NCBI GenBank assembly: GCA_913020115.1
Contig: CAJWBQ010000010.1
Span: 56,747 to 120,746, forward strand
Direction of reading: 5' to 3'
Length of the DNA stretch: 64,000 bases
Source of the DNA: an uncultured Cellvibrionales bacterium
Lineage (GTDB): Bacteria > Pseudomonadota > Gammaproteobacteria > Pseudomonadales > Cellvibrionaceae
The notes beneath the pieces were generated by a model. That model saw nothing but the letters and a program-made list of their open reading frames with translations. It did not search any database and was not told the DNA's origin. How positions within the stretch are numbered: the first letter of the stretch is position 1; each line of letters begins with the position of its first letter. The position numbers were made by a program, and so were the translations under genes. Of the stretch, positions 44,273 to 52,718 are shown piece by piece.

Positions 44273-44992
44273 GTGTCTTTAAGCAAAAGTTTTCAACCAC
44301 TCTACAAGCAGGCATATGAGCTACTCACTAGCCGCTTAGTTAATGGTGACTGGAAACCTTCTGAACCTCTGCCCAGCGAATATGCGCTCGCCGCCGAACT
44401 TGGGGTCAGTCAGGGCACTGTACGGAAAGCCCTAAACCAGATGGTGGCCGAGAATTTGCTCGATCGGCGTCAGGGCAAAGGCACCTATGTAGCAGAACAC
44501 ACCCAAGAAAGCTCATTATTTCGTTTTTTCCGACTACGTGAACCCAATGGCGAAAGTCTGATTCCCGAGACAAAAGTGCTTTCTTCTTCGCGACGGGAAG
44601 CAACTGCGGCCGAGAAAAGCCATTTAAACCTCGAAGGTAGTTCGCCGGTTGTTGAGCTAATTCGCCTGCGTTATTTAAAAGGCGAGGCCGCCATTCTGGA
44701 AAAAGTGATTCAGCCTCTCTCCGTATTCCCAGATATCGATAAAGAAACTGAATTGCCAAATTCTCTTTATACTTTATATCAAGAAAAATTCGGCATCAGC
44801 ATTGTCTCAGTTCGCGATGAGCTTCACGTCACCCAACTTCCTAGTGAGTATGCCGACGATTTGGGTTTGGCCGCTGGCGCACCCGTGCTAATGGTTGAGC
44901 GCGCAAGCATTAATATTGATGGTCGCGCAGTGGAATGGAGTCAGGCCTATTGCAGCACTGAGAAATTTGTTTATTCGGTACACCTAAAATAG
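44273..44992 (+). CDS. GntR/HutC family transcriptional regulator
   Basis: A 239-residue regulator. The GntR winged helix is at about residues 8-75 (PLPSEYALAAELGVSQGTVRKAL and LLDRRQGKGTYV), and a UTRA ligand-binding domain covers 95-235 (PVVELIRLRYLKGEAAILEKVI; VLMVERASINIDGRAVEWSQAYC). HutC-type UTRA domains bind sugars, amino acids or phosphonates. Start GTG 44273 has AAGGTG about 10 bases upstream. Its position after the TonB-dependent receptor hints that it regulates that receptor or the following signalling gene; no catabolic genes adjoin, so the ligand is open. Confidence 0.9.
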   Translation: MSLSKSFQPLYKQAYELLTSRLVNGDWKPSEPLPSEYALAAELGVSQGTVRKALNQMVAENLLDRRQGKGTYVAEHTQESSLFRFFRLREPNGESLIPETKVLSSSRREATAAEKSHLNLEGSSPVVELIRLRYLKGEAAILEKVIQPLSVFPDIDKETELPNSLYTLYQEKFGISIVSVRDELHVTQLPSEYADDLGLAAGAPVLMVERASINIDGRAVEWSQAYCSTEKFVYSVHLK

Positions 44993-45063
44993 CTTAATCT
45001 CTGCGCAAAGCCTCCCATCGAATTTAAAGGTACGCTCAGGAATTTTAAACAGAGAGTTCTGCC

Positions 45064-46917
45064 ATGATTTGCCGGAGCCTAATTACACTCCTCACCTCAG
45101 TTTTTTTGTCTATGCCTCTCTGGGCGGACGAAAGAAACTTGAATTCAATCATGAATGTCAGCTTTACAAACACCGAAACCACCTTGCTAGAGCTGATTCA
45201 GCTAGACCCTGAAACCCTATCCCTTCAGGAGCGGCGTTGGTACTACCTCAATAAGGCTCTAAGTGAAGTTCAGTTGTCATTATATGAAGATATGAGCCGC
45301 AGTTTACGCTCCGCAGAACCTCTGTTTAACGCCGGCCTCGAAGGCCTCAAAAACCAGAACTATCAACAAGCCAAAGCGACATTCTTTTTTCTACAGGCAC
45401 GCTATGCCAACAATAGCTCCTCATTCAGTCAAGCCATCTACTATGCAGAGGCGGCAAGATCTCTGTCTACGGCGCATAATTTAAGTGCAATCTATGTTCT
45501 GGCGACGTCTGAACTGGCCAATGCTTACGTAAATATCTCTAACAACGAACGCGCTCTCACCTTAAATTATCAAGCTTACAGCCAGGCGAAGACACTAAAC
45601 AGGCCGGATATTTTTGCTTATGTAAATCAAATTTATGGCAACATCTATCACGACATTGGGGCCTATTCCGACGCCATAATACATTTCAAGGAATCGTTGC
45701 AAGATTTCCAATCCTTAGGCTATTCTGCCTTCGCTTCCACCAGCCTATTTGGCATCGCTTCATCTTATCGGTATCAACTAAAATATGACTTAGCGATCGA
45801 ATATTTCGAAAAGTATAAAAAAAGCGTGTTGCCAATTAGCTTCGCTAAAAGTCACTACCAAGCTTTTTATGGCCTAGGAATGACCTTAGCCGAATTACCA
45901 AACTGCCGCCAAGCTCTGCCCAACTTACAGCGCGCGATTGAAATAGGCGGCCCCGAAGATTGGGATTTTGAACTATTCAAAAAGATATCCTCATGCAATG
46001 TGCTAATGGGAGATATCACAGAAGCCGAAAATGCATTCACTCAAGCTAAGATGACATTAAGCAAATTACCCGATTTGCATAACACAAAATGGGCCGTGGA
46101 ATTAACCCACATTGAATCCACCATTGAGAATGCCAAAAACAATTCCCGAGTCGCTTACGAACTATTACTCAAGTACAATTTGGACATACTGACAATTAAT
46201 AGAAACCTATACTCAAATCGGCTAACCGACATCAGGCTGACCCTAGGCGCACAAAAGAAAGACATCGAAATTCAGCTACTACAAGAGCGAAGCGAACATC
46301 AAGAGAGACAAGCCTCCCTCTACATTTATTCGATATTTGCAGGGGCCACACTGCTATCTGTTCTTATATTTTTGCTCACGCTCTACTATAGAAAATCAAA
46401 AAAATTCCATCTCTTGTCAATGAAAGATAGCCTGACCGGTATTTACAATCGTCGACATATATTCTCCCAACTCGAAAAAATGTATGGAGAAAGCGAACCG
46501 ACCAAGAAGAAGTTTTCGGTACTGTGTATAGATATCGATGATTTTAAGTTGATCAATGACAGCTTCGGCCATGCCGCAGGTGACTCCGTCATTAAACACA
46601 TCGCATCACTAAGCGAAAAAACACTCAGAATGACTGACATTTTGGGCCGGATTGGCGGCGAAGAATTTATGGCAATACTGCCAAGAACTAAACCCGAGCA
46701 GGCCGAAAGTATCGCCCAACGCTTATTAACACAGATCGAGTCCACACCCACTACACTTGCCGATGGCACCGTTATTCACGTCACCATTAGCATCGGGCTT
46801 TGTCATTCGAAGCCGGAAATCACTAGCGCGCAAGCCATTTATAACGAGGCCGACTTAGCTTTGTATCAGTCAAAGCACAAAGGTAAAAATAGGTTGAGCA
46901 TTGCTATACACAGCTAA
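45064..46917 (+). CDS. TPR-containing diguanylate cyclase
   Basis: A 617-residue membrane-bound cyclase. Signal peptide (MICRSLITLLTSVFLSMPLWA), periplasmic TPR region (residues 60-400; for example ALTLNYQAYSQAKTLNRPDIF), a transmembrane helix (LYIYSIFAGATLLSVLIFLLTLYY, about 420-443) and a cytoplasmic GGDEF domain with an active GGEEF site and an RxxD inhibitory site five residues before it (RMTDILGRIGGEEF). It makes cyclic-di-GMP from two GTP, and the I-site implies product feedback. No EAL domain. The TPR region probably receives a periplasmic signal by protein contact. Downstream is a thioesterase gene, 58 bases away. Confidence 0.92.
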   Translation: MICRSLITLLTSVFLSMPLWADERNLNSIMNVSFTNTETTLLELIQLDPETLSLQERRWYYLNKALSEVQLSLYEDMSRSLRSAEPLFNAGLEGLKNQNYQQAKATFFFLQARYANNSSSFSQAIYYAEAARSLSTAHNLSAIYVLATSELANAYVNISNNERALTLNYQAYSQAKTLNRPDIFAYVNQIYGNIYHDIGAYSDAIIHFKESLQDFQSLGYSAFASTSLFGIASSYRYQLKYDLAIEYFEKYKKSVLPISFAKSHYQAFYGLGMTLAELPNCRQALPNLQRAIEIGGPEDWDFELFKKISSCNVLMGDITEAENAFTQAKMTLSKLPDLHNTKWAVELTHIESTIENAKNNSRVAYELLLKYNLDILTINRNLYSNRLTDIRLTLGAQKKDIEIQLLQERSEHQERQASLYIYSIFAGATLLSVLIFLLTLYYRKSKKFHLLSMKDSLTGIYNRRHIFSQLEKMYGESEPTKKKFSVLCIDIDDFKLINDSFGHAAGDSVIKHIASLSEKTLRMTDILGRIGGEEFMAILPRTKPEQAESIAQRLLTQIESTPTTLADGTVIHVTISIGLCHSKPEITSAQAIYNEADLALYQSKHKGKNRLSIAIHS

Positions 46918-46974
46918 TAAAATTGACACCCCCACGACGCCTCTCTGAAATAATAACTAACAGGACCTTATTCA

Positions 46975-47415
46975 ATGATTCAACACTTCACCCACCTATT
47001 ACGTGTCCGGTATTCTGAATGTGACGCGCAGAAAGTAGTTTATAACGCAAAATATGCAGAGTTTGTCGATATCGCGGCTACAGAATTTACGCGAGCAATT
47101 TGGGGGGACTACACCGAGCTCCTTGAGCGCGGTTATGACAATCAGGTGGTGGACCTGCACATCAGCTGGAAGGCGTCAGCCCGATTTGACGATGTTCTTG
47201 CCATACAGATTCATACCCTACGCATTGGCAAAACGTCTTACGCGCTACAATGTGATTTCCTGAATCACAGTACGGGAGAAGCCATTGTAAAAGCTGAAAT
47301 CACCTACGTTATGGTCAGCCCTGAAAAGCATGAAAAGATGATAATTCCCGAGGGCCTTCGCTTATCTTTAGAAAAAGGCGCGCCCGGCGTAGTGGCTAAT
47401 CACGCCGGAGTATAA
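46975..47415 (+). CDS. Acyl-CoA thioesterase, 4HBT hotdog family
   Basis: A 146-residue single-hotdog thioesterase. The N-terminal motif RVRYSECDAQKVVYNAKYAEFVDIAA carries the 4-hydroxybenzoyl-CoA-thioesterase/YbgC-type active site (Asp in the ECDAQ turn, normally DxxGxVY; here QKVVY). The rest fits the fold (IQIHTLRIGKTSYALQCDFLNHSTGEAIVKAEITYVMV). It hydrolyses acyl-CoA esters; substrate length is unknown. Its stop converges with the DUF3604 gene 41 bases on, without a clear terminator. Relation to the upstream cyclase is probably incidental. Confidence 0.87.
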   Translation: MIQHFTHLLRVRYSECDAQKVVYNAKYAEFVDIAATEFTRAIWGDYTELLERGYDNQVVDLHISWKASARFDDVLAIQIHTLRIGKTSYALQCDFLNHSTGEAIVKAEITYVMVSPEKHEKMIIPEGLRLSLEKGAPGVVANHAGV

Positions 47416-47456
47416 AAAGAACACGAATTAAAATTGCGGAATAAGCCATCACGAAA

Positions 47457-49334
47457 TTAAGGTGTATACCAAATTGGTGAAGTATAAGCGCGCTCCTGAA
47501 TACTCTCTGCCACCTCAGGTGCCGCGCCTTGCTGCAGAGCCATCGTGTCGTAACTGGAATGCCTCGGCGTCGCAATTTGTAGAACCCGGACATAATAAAA
47601 GGCCTTTTCCGAACTGCTGAAATTCGGATCTGTCCACAAGGCGGTCAGTTCAGCAGCCCCAACCTTATCGGTATAATTCAAAGTGTCAGCGTCAATGGTG
47701 CTCACCAAGGCAGGAAGTTTACCCTGTCCGTCTACTTGTCGATCGCCAGCCCAGGAAATATTGTATATTTTTTCTTGCGGCCGCCCATCAGAATCCAACC
47801 AGCCCTTAATAATCTGCACACGGTCTAGGTTCGCACCCTTCGGATCTTTCACCGCGCGAACCATCAATTGCGGCGCCTCATCACTGTAAGTCAGGTCTCC
47901 ACCCATCGGCACCCCTTTGCGATAACCGATCGCAGCAAAACTCTCGCTATTAAGATCTTCTGCGCTAAAGTCCCAACCGGCAAACACACGAACTCGCAGG
48001 CGAGGACCTGTTGTGGCATAAACCTCTTTCCGCTTGAACGCTGCAAACAAAGATTCTCGAGTATTTTCTGGTGCCCAGACTGCCGCCAGCCCTTGAGCCG
48101 CCATGCGCCAATAGTTTCGCTCATCTTTCAGTTTATTTTCAGGAATTGAGTCTGCCGCCAGCTTGCCCATGAAGTTGGTTTCTTCAGCCGAAGCTAAGCC
48201 CGTGTGAGAATCGGTGGAACCAATCACGCCAAACTTAAACGGATTAACGCCCACTTCTGCTTCAATCGCTAAACCCTGCTTTAAAGCCGAGCGGACAAAA
48301 TCACCAGGGCCCGCTTTATAGTTGTCACCAGCCAAGCCCTGCTCAATGTAATTGGTATAGGTTTCAAAATCAGCAAACTCATCATCAGGCGACAGCGCCG
48401 GATGAGTTTCCGAATCACCCTTAATTTGTGTTATTTCAACAATAGGTTCACGGCTAACTCGAGTTTTGGCGTATTGGGCACTGATCACCTTCCCCTTTAA
48501 AGTTGTATCAGCGAACATATAGCCTTTCGAGATATTGGAATTGTGAGGGATACTGATAAAACGCGAACCGGTGGCCAATTCGGTTTCACTCAACCATCGC
48601 CATAAATCTTCTGGGTACTGGCTTTGATCGGAACCATAGGGTAAGTACTGCTTGGCTTTCTCTGCGCCGTCCGGAGTAATCACAATTCGATGCAAGTTGG
48701 CTCCCGTGGGAATGGAGCTCCATTCCCAGCCAATCAAACTTGTGAAAGTACCCGGCTGGTTGTGTCGCTCAGCTGCGTCAACAATATCCTCCCACGCGCG
48801 AGTTTCAACCTTACTAGTGTCACCAAACGCAGAGGCCGGTAGGCTATTATTCGGATCAAGAACTGGGTCTCCGCCACTATTCTTTCCCGCGAGAGGCAGC
48901 AATTTTTGAAAAAACCCAAACCCTGCATCTTCATCAACCGCGTTCTTTAACACTCTAATCGCAATCCAACGCTTGATGTTGCCAAACCAGCCCAAGTCCT
49001 CCAATTCCGCCCTGTCATTATAAACAGCTCGCATTACGCCCATCAGTTCAGCGTGATCCGCAACCACCAAAAAATCCAGCGGTGTATCAATTTGCACACG
49101 AGCGCGATGGTAGGGGTGAATAACTGGCAAACCTTTGGCCCAGCGATAAGCCGTATCGGGATCCGCGCTTTGATTACGGTTTAGAAAGGCATCAAATGAG
49201 TAGCTAGTGTGCAGATGTGTATCACCAAAATAAACCTCTCTGGAAGCGCCGGATGCACTCGCCGAGTGCAAGGGAGAGCTGACCAAAAGAGCCAATGTGA
49301 ATGCAGAGAACTTTGTCCGTATTTGTGTATTCAT
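47457..49334 (-). CDS. Secreted DUF3604 protein
   Basis: A 625-residue exported protein with a signal peptide (FSAFTLALLVSSPLHSASA) and the DUF3604 fold, whose N-terminus GDTHLHTSYSFDAF and downstream VVADHAELMG contain the metal-ligand His/Asp pattern reminiscent of PHP-type phosphoesterases. More conserved segments are LIGWEWSS, FISIPHNSN, GVIGSTDSHTGL and AVWAPENTRESLFAAFKRKEVYATTGPR. The biochemical activity of DUF3604 is not established. Common in marine Cellvibrionales and Sphingomonadales; monocistronic here. Confidence 0.9.
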   Translation of the reverse strand: MNTQIRTKFSAFTLALLVSSPLHSASASGASREVYFGDTHLHTSYSFDAFLNRNQSADPDTAYRWAKGLPVIHPYHRARVQIDTPLDFLVVADHAELMGVMRAVYNDRAELEDLGWFGNIKRWIAIRVLKNAVDEDAGFGFFQKLLPLAGKNSGGDPVLDPNNSLPASAFGDTSKVETRAWEDIVDAAERHNQPGTFTSLIGWEWSSIPTGANLHRIVITPDGAEKAKQYLPYGSDQSQYPEDLWRWLSETELATGSRFISIPHNSNISKGYMFADTTLKGKVISAQYAKTRVSREPIVEITQIKGDSETHPALSPDDEFADFETYTNYIEQGLAGDNYKAGPGDFVRSALKQGLAIEAEVGVNPFKFGVIGSTDSHTGLASAEETNFMGKLAADSIPENKLKDERNYWRMAAQGLAAVWAPENTRESLFAAFKRKEVYATTGPRLRVRVFAGWDFSAEDLNSESFAAIGYRKGVPMGGDLTYSDEAPQLMVRAVKDPKGANLDRVQIIKGWLDSDGRPQEKIYNISWAGDRQVDGQGKLPALVSTIDADTLNYTDKVGAAELTALWTDPNFSSSEKAFYYVRVLQIATPRHSSYDTMALQQGAAPEVAESIQERAYTSPIWYTP

Positions 49335-49558
49335 TAATATCCAGTCGCCTATGGCCCTTAAAATAAATCACAGCTTGAATTTTCACCAAACCAAGTACTA
49401 ATTCCCCTCATAACACCTTCAAAAAAGCTATTTGAGGCATGAAGATATCTTGAGGCCTGACCACAAGCGCTGTATGGTGACACTATAACTATTAGATCGA
49501 AATACAACAAACAACTTATGGGACGATCGTACCGTTTTATAAGGGTGAAGCCAACTCT

Positions 49559-50659
49559 ATGATGAACATTCGGCAGGGTCTATTGACCTATCTACGAAAA
49601 GGCATGTCCGTTAGCGACAGCCACGAAATAAGCCAAAAGATCATTATCATTAAGCTATTTTCATTTGTCGGTATGAGCATAACCGGCATATTGGCGGTGA
49701 CCGCCCACCTTAATGACAACGTACTTCTCGCCACGGCGCTCTACTTCGCGAGCATGATATTTATCCTCGCCCACCACATCTTAATCACCTTTAGGCACAT
49801 TGATACATCGGCATCAATCATATTGTATTCACTTTACTTACTGATGTTCTATCTCGTGCATTCCGGCGGGGCAGACAACACCGGGCCACTGTGGATATTT
49901 ATGGTGGCTCCGGTTTCTTTGTTCCTAAAAGGGCTTAAAAAGGGGCTAGTGAGTATTGGTTTATTTCTACTTGTGATCGCCACCCTGCTTTTTTATCCAA
50001 ACAACGAGCTATTAGACACGCTCTATACTCCAAGCTTTAAATTGCGCCTTATCTATTCATTCTTAACCATAACTTTTCTCTCTGGGTGCTATGAATACTC
50101 TCGCCTACAGTCCTTCCAACATGTAAAAGATTTGTCGCGGGAATATGAACAACTATCGAAATACGACCCCTTAACGGGTGTTTCAAATCGCCGAGACGCC
50201 ACGAATAAGCTGCGGCACGAACAGCGCAGAATTGCACAGAACCAGAAGAAACTGAGCATTATTCTGTGTGACGTCGACTACTTCAAGCGGGTCAATGATG
50301 AGTTTGGACATGAGATAGGCGATCGGGTGCTCGTCCAGCTAGCGGATCTCTTTTCGTCTGTCATCAGGCAGCGAGATTTGGTGGCCCGATGGGGGGGAGA
50401 AGAATTTCTCATCATGCTGCCCGACACCGACGTTAGAGGCGCAAACCTCGTTGCGGAAAAAATTCATCAGGGCTTAGCCGACTTATCCATGGACTTCTCC
50501 GGAGCCAAACCCCGCGTGACGGTCAGTATTGGTATTGCAGAAGTTAATGCTGGGGACGACATTAAAAAAGCGATTGGCCAAGCCGACAAACACCTCTACG
50601 AGGCCAAGAGCTGCGGCCGCAATAGAACCTGCGGCGGAAGCATATCTAAGACGATATAA
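49559..50659 (+). CDS. Membrane-bound diguanylate cyclase
   Basis: A 366-residue protein with an N-terminal domain of about six transmembrane helices (residues 30-185) and a C-terminal GGDEF domain. The active site is GGEEF in RWGGEEFLIMLPD, and an RxxD inhibition site (RQRD) lies five residues before it, so it should be an active, feedback-inhibited cyclase for cyclic-di-GMP. Near the C-terminus YEAKSCGRNR is typical. The membrane domain lacks a recognisable sensor fold. The two adjacent ATGs at 49559 and 49562 both fit. Starts after an intergenic region of 224 bases; the next gene is a glutaredoxin 70 bases on. Confidence 0.92.
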   Translation: MMNIRQGLLTYLRKGMSVSDSHEISQKIIIIKLFSFVGMSITGILAVTAHLNDNVLLATALYFASMIFILAHHILITFRHIDTSASIILYSLYLLMFYLVHSGGADNTGPLWIFMVAPVSLFLKGLKKGLVSIGLFLLVIATLLFYPNNELLDTLYTPSFKLRLIYSFLTITFLSGCYEYSRLQSFQHVKDLSREYEQLSKYDPLTGVSNRRDATNKLRHEQRRIAQNQKKLSIILCDVDYFKRVNDEFGHEIGDRVLVQLADLFSSVIRQRDLVARWGGEEFLIMLPDTDVRGANLVAEKIHQGLADLSMDFSGAKPRVTVSIGIAEVNAGDDIKKAIGQADKHLYEAKSCGRNRTCGGSISKTI

Positions 50660-50728
50660 ATATTCCTATGAACCTGCTATTCTGCGCGCGCCATTTCAAC
50701 CGATATGGCCAAATCCTAGGAAGAGCAG

Positions 50729-51100
50729 ATGCGTATAATTCATTGGTTTGTAGGTTCATTGATTTTGTTTTTAGATTGGCTCACGAGCCCTCGAGGAATT
50801 AAGCGCGCCAGCCACATACAGGCCTCGGTAAACGCCAAAGCGCAAGATTTCACCTTGTATCAATACAAAGCCTGCCCTTTCTGTGTGAAAGTTCGCCGCT
50901 CAATGAAACGCCAGTCACTGCCTATCGAAACTCGCGATGCCAAGCGCTGCGACAAGGCCAAGCAGGAGCTATTATCTGGCGGAGGAGCTCTGAAAGTGCC
51001 CTGCTTACGTGTTGCAAACGCCGATGGCAAGGTGCACTGGATGTATGAGTCGAAGGAAATTATCGCGTATCTTGAAACCCAGTTTGCGGAAGCGGCTTAA
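50729..51100 (+). CDS. Glutaredoxin-like protein with membrane anchor
   Basis: A 123-residue protein. Residues 1-22 form a hydrophobic anchor (IIHWFVGSLILFLDWLTSP) and residues 37-120 a glutaredoxin-type thioredoxin fold with the dithiol motif CPFC in YQYKACPFCVKVRRSMKRQ, a cis-Pro in LKVPCLRV and the glutathione-site region YESKEIIAYL. It should carry out thiol-disulphide exchange or deglutathionylation near the membrane. Ribosome site GAAGAG before ATG 50729. Convergent with the solute-binding gene at 51114. Confidence 0.9.
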   Translation: MRIIHWFVGSLILFLDWLTSPRGIKRASHIQASVNAKAQDFTLYQYKACPFCVKVRRSMKRQSLPIETRDAKRCDKAKQELLSGGGALKVPCLRVANADGKVHWMYESKEIIAYLETQFAEAA

Positions 51101-51113
51101 AAGAAATGGAAAC

Positions 51114-51905
51114 CTAGTCTGACTGATCCATTGTGGCCTGAAACTGGCTCGACAGGGGTTGTAATTTATTGCGCGCTTCCAAGCGCCGAATAGAGGCAGA
51201 AAACGTCTCCTCCAAGGCGATTCCCTGTGCAGTACTATGGAAAGCGTATACAAACTCATAATGGGTAATTGGACTACCAATGTCATACTCAGGTCGGGGC
51301 AGCTGACTAGCTTTGGCCAGCATCACACACTCGTAGGGCGTCGCCACCAATACATCTATTCGACCCGCACTCAACATTCTTAAATTGGCCCCTTGATCTA
51401 TCGCCCAGTGAATAGTGGTGCCCTGGGCGGCCAACAGATCCATATCTAATTGATTATATATATAGCCTTGCACGAGCCCCAAGCGTAAGCCTTTCAAATC
51501 GCTGAGCTTTTGCAATACAGGCTGACCATGCCTAGTGAACAAGTAACGACTCAGCCTGGCAAAGGGAACACTGTAGATAACATCCATTGGCCGCTCGACT
51601 GCGTTAAACACAGAAAAAATGCCGTGGGCATCGCCACTAAAGAATGTGTGCCGCGCACGACGAACAGGGCTAATTTCAAGGGAGGTGGGCAGGCCAGTTT
51701 CGGCGGCAATCAGTTGATGTATTTCAGCTAAAACCCCACTTTTAGGGCTTTCGAGTACACCTCGATAATGCCCTGCCACAATATTTACAGTTTCTAGATT
51801 CAAAACTAAGGGTTTCACTGGAAGCTCAGCGGCGGCCATTGAGCAGACGCAAGGCCCAAACCCTAAGATTGCCAGCAAAACATACCTGCTGCGCGAATTA
51901 CCCAC
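51114..51905 (-). CDS. Periplasmic solute-binding protein, SBP_bac_3-like
   Basis: A 263-residue exported protein of the family 3 solute-binding type, short and diverged (LNLETVNIVAGHYRGVLESPKSGVLAEIHQLIAAETG; MDVIYSVPFARLSRYLFTRHGQPV; LKGLRLGLVQGYIYNQL; RMLSAGRIDVLVATPYECVMLAK). I prefer GTG 51905, which gives a normal signal peptide (YVLLAILGFGPCVCSMAAA) with AAGG upstream; the frame continues to a TTG at 51932 with no ribosome site. No ABC transporter genes are adjacent, so it is an orphan like the one at 31962-32720. Convergent with the glutaredoxin gene. Confidence 0.8.
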   Translation of the reverse strand: MGNSRSRYVLLAILGFGPCVCSMAAAELPVKPLVLNLETVNIVAGHYRGVLESPKSGVLAEIHQLIAAETGLPTSLEISPVRRARHTFFSGDAHGIFSVFNAVERPMDVIYSVPFARLSRYLFTRHGQPVLQKLSDLKGLRLGLVQGYIYNQLDMDLLAAQGTTIHWAIDQGANLRMLSAGRIDVLVATPYECVMLAKASQLPRPEYDIGSPITHYEFVYAFHSTAQGIALEETFSASIRRLEARNKLQPLSSQFQATMDQSD

Positions 51906-51999
51906 AGGCGAGACACCTTGTAACAAACACAATAAATTCTATAGTTAGCACCAATAAGAATAAGCCCTAGATACCTGAGCATACTCGCGACACCCTGAA

Positions 52000-52587
52000 T
52001 TATCCAGTCGCTTCTCCTGCACTTAAACCATCGATAAACACCGCTACGGCCTCCAGCGCTCGCGGCTGCCAGTCGCGCATGTCCACCAGCTCTCCCACAG
52101 CATGCTGCTTCAAACTGACACTACCGTGCATGAGCGCCCACACCTGCAAAGCCACACGAACTCTGGCGGCCTCGTCTACTAAAGTCGGATAGACATTCCC
52201 AACAAGGTCGATCAGGCCCGAAAAGGCCTCTATAGCCACGGTTTTAGCCTCTTTTGAGGGCGAGTAGGCCCCATTATTCTCACCAAATATCAAGCGGTAG
52301 TGAGCTTCGTGCGTCTCGGCTAGCTGCAAGTAATTTTTAGACGCAAGCAACACAGCTTCTCTCGGGGCTAAACCCAACTTTAAAACATCCATTGCATCCG
52401 CCACGTAACCAAAGCCCTCGATATAGAGCGCATCTAAAATACCCTGCTTGCCCTCGAAGTGGCTGTATATACCGATGGTAGACACCCCAGCTTGTTTCGC
52501 GATTGCCCGCACGCTTAAAGCGGCGGCCCCCCCCGTCAAAAACAAGGACGAGGCCGCTTTAAGAATTTTTGCTTTATTTTGATTCAT
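52000..52587 (-). CDS. TetR family transcriptional regulator
   Basis: A 195-residue repressor. The N-terminal HTH is clear: LSVRAIAKQAGVSTIGIYSHF and EGKQGILDALY (residues about 24-55). The C-terminal ligand domain (residues 80-190) resembles TetR_C subfamilies and has no assigned ligand. Divergent from the FAD-dependent oxidoreductase gene at 52719, with two identical-pattern palindromes in the shared promoter region; it most likely represses that gene and itself, released by the substrate of the downstream enzymes. Confidence 0.9.
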   Translation of the reverse strand: MNQNKAKILKAASSLFLTGGAAALSVRAIAKQAGVSTIGIYSHFEGKQGILDALYIEGFGYVADAMDVLKLGLAPREAVLLASKNYLQLAETHEAHYRLIFGENNGAYSPSKEAKTVAIEAFSGLIDLVGNVYPTLVDEAARVRVALQVWALMHGSVSLKQHAVGELVDMRDWQPRALEAVAVFIDGLSAGEATG

Positions 52588-52601
52588 TTAATCAGTAACA
52601 C

Positions 52602-52644
52602 TTGACAGTGAATAACATCGTTATGTTTAATATAACAGCGTTAT
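52602..52644 (+). promoter_or_regulatory. Promoter with tandem TetR operators
   Basis: TTGACA (52602-52607) and TTTAAT (52626-52631) are 18 bases apart. Operator 1, ATAAC-ATC-GTTAT (52612-52624), lies in the spacer; operator 2, ATAAC-AGC-GTTAT (52632-52644), overlaps the expected start point. Centres are 20 bases apart, so two dimers would sit on the same face of the helix. Bound repressor should block RNA polymerase on the plus strand and, being 25 bases or more from the tetR start, also affect tetR. Confidence 0.75.
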
Positions 52645-52718
52645 GGTTGATATTGAATACTAGCCTAACGCTTCTTTTAAACAAATTATACGTTCGTAGA
52701 TTAAAGGTGCCGCAAACA

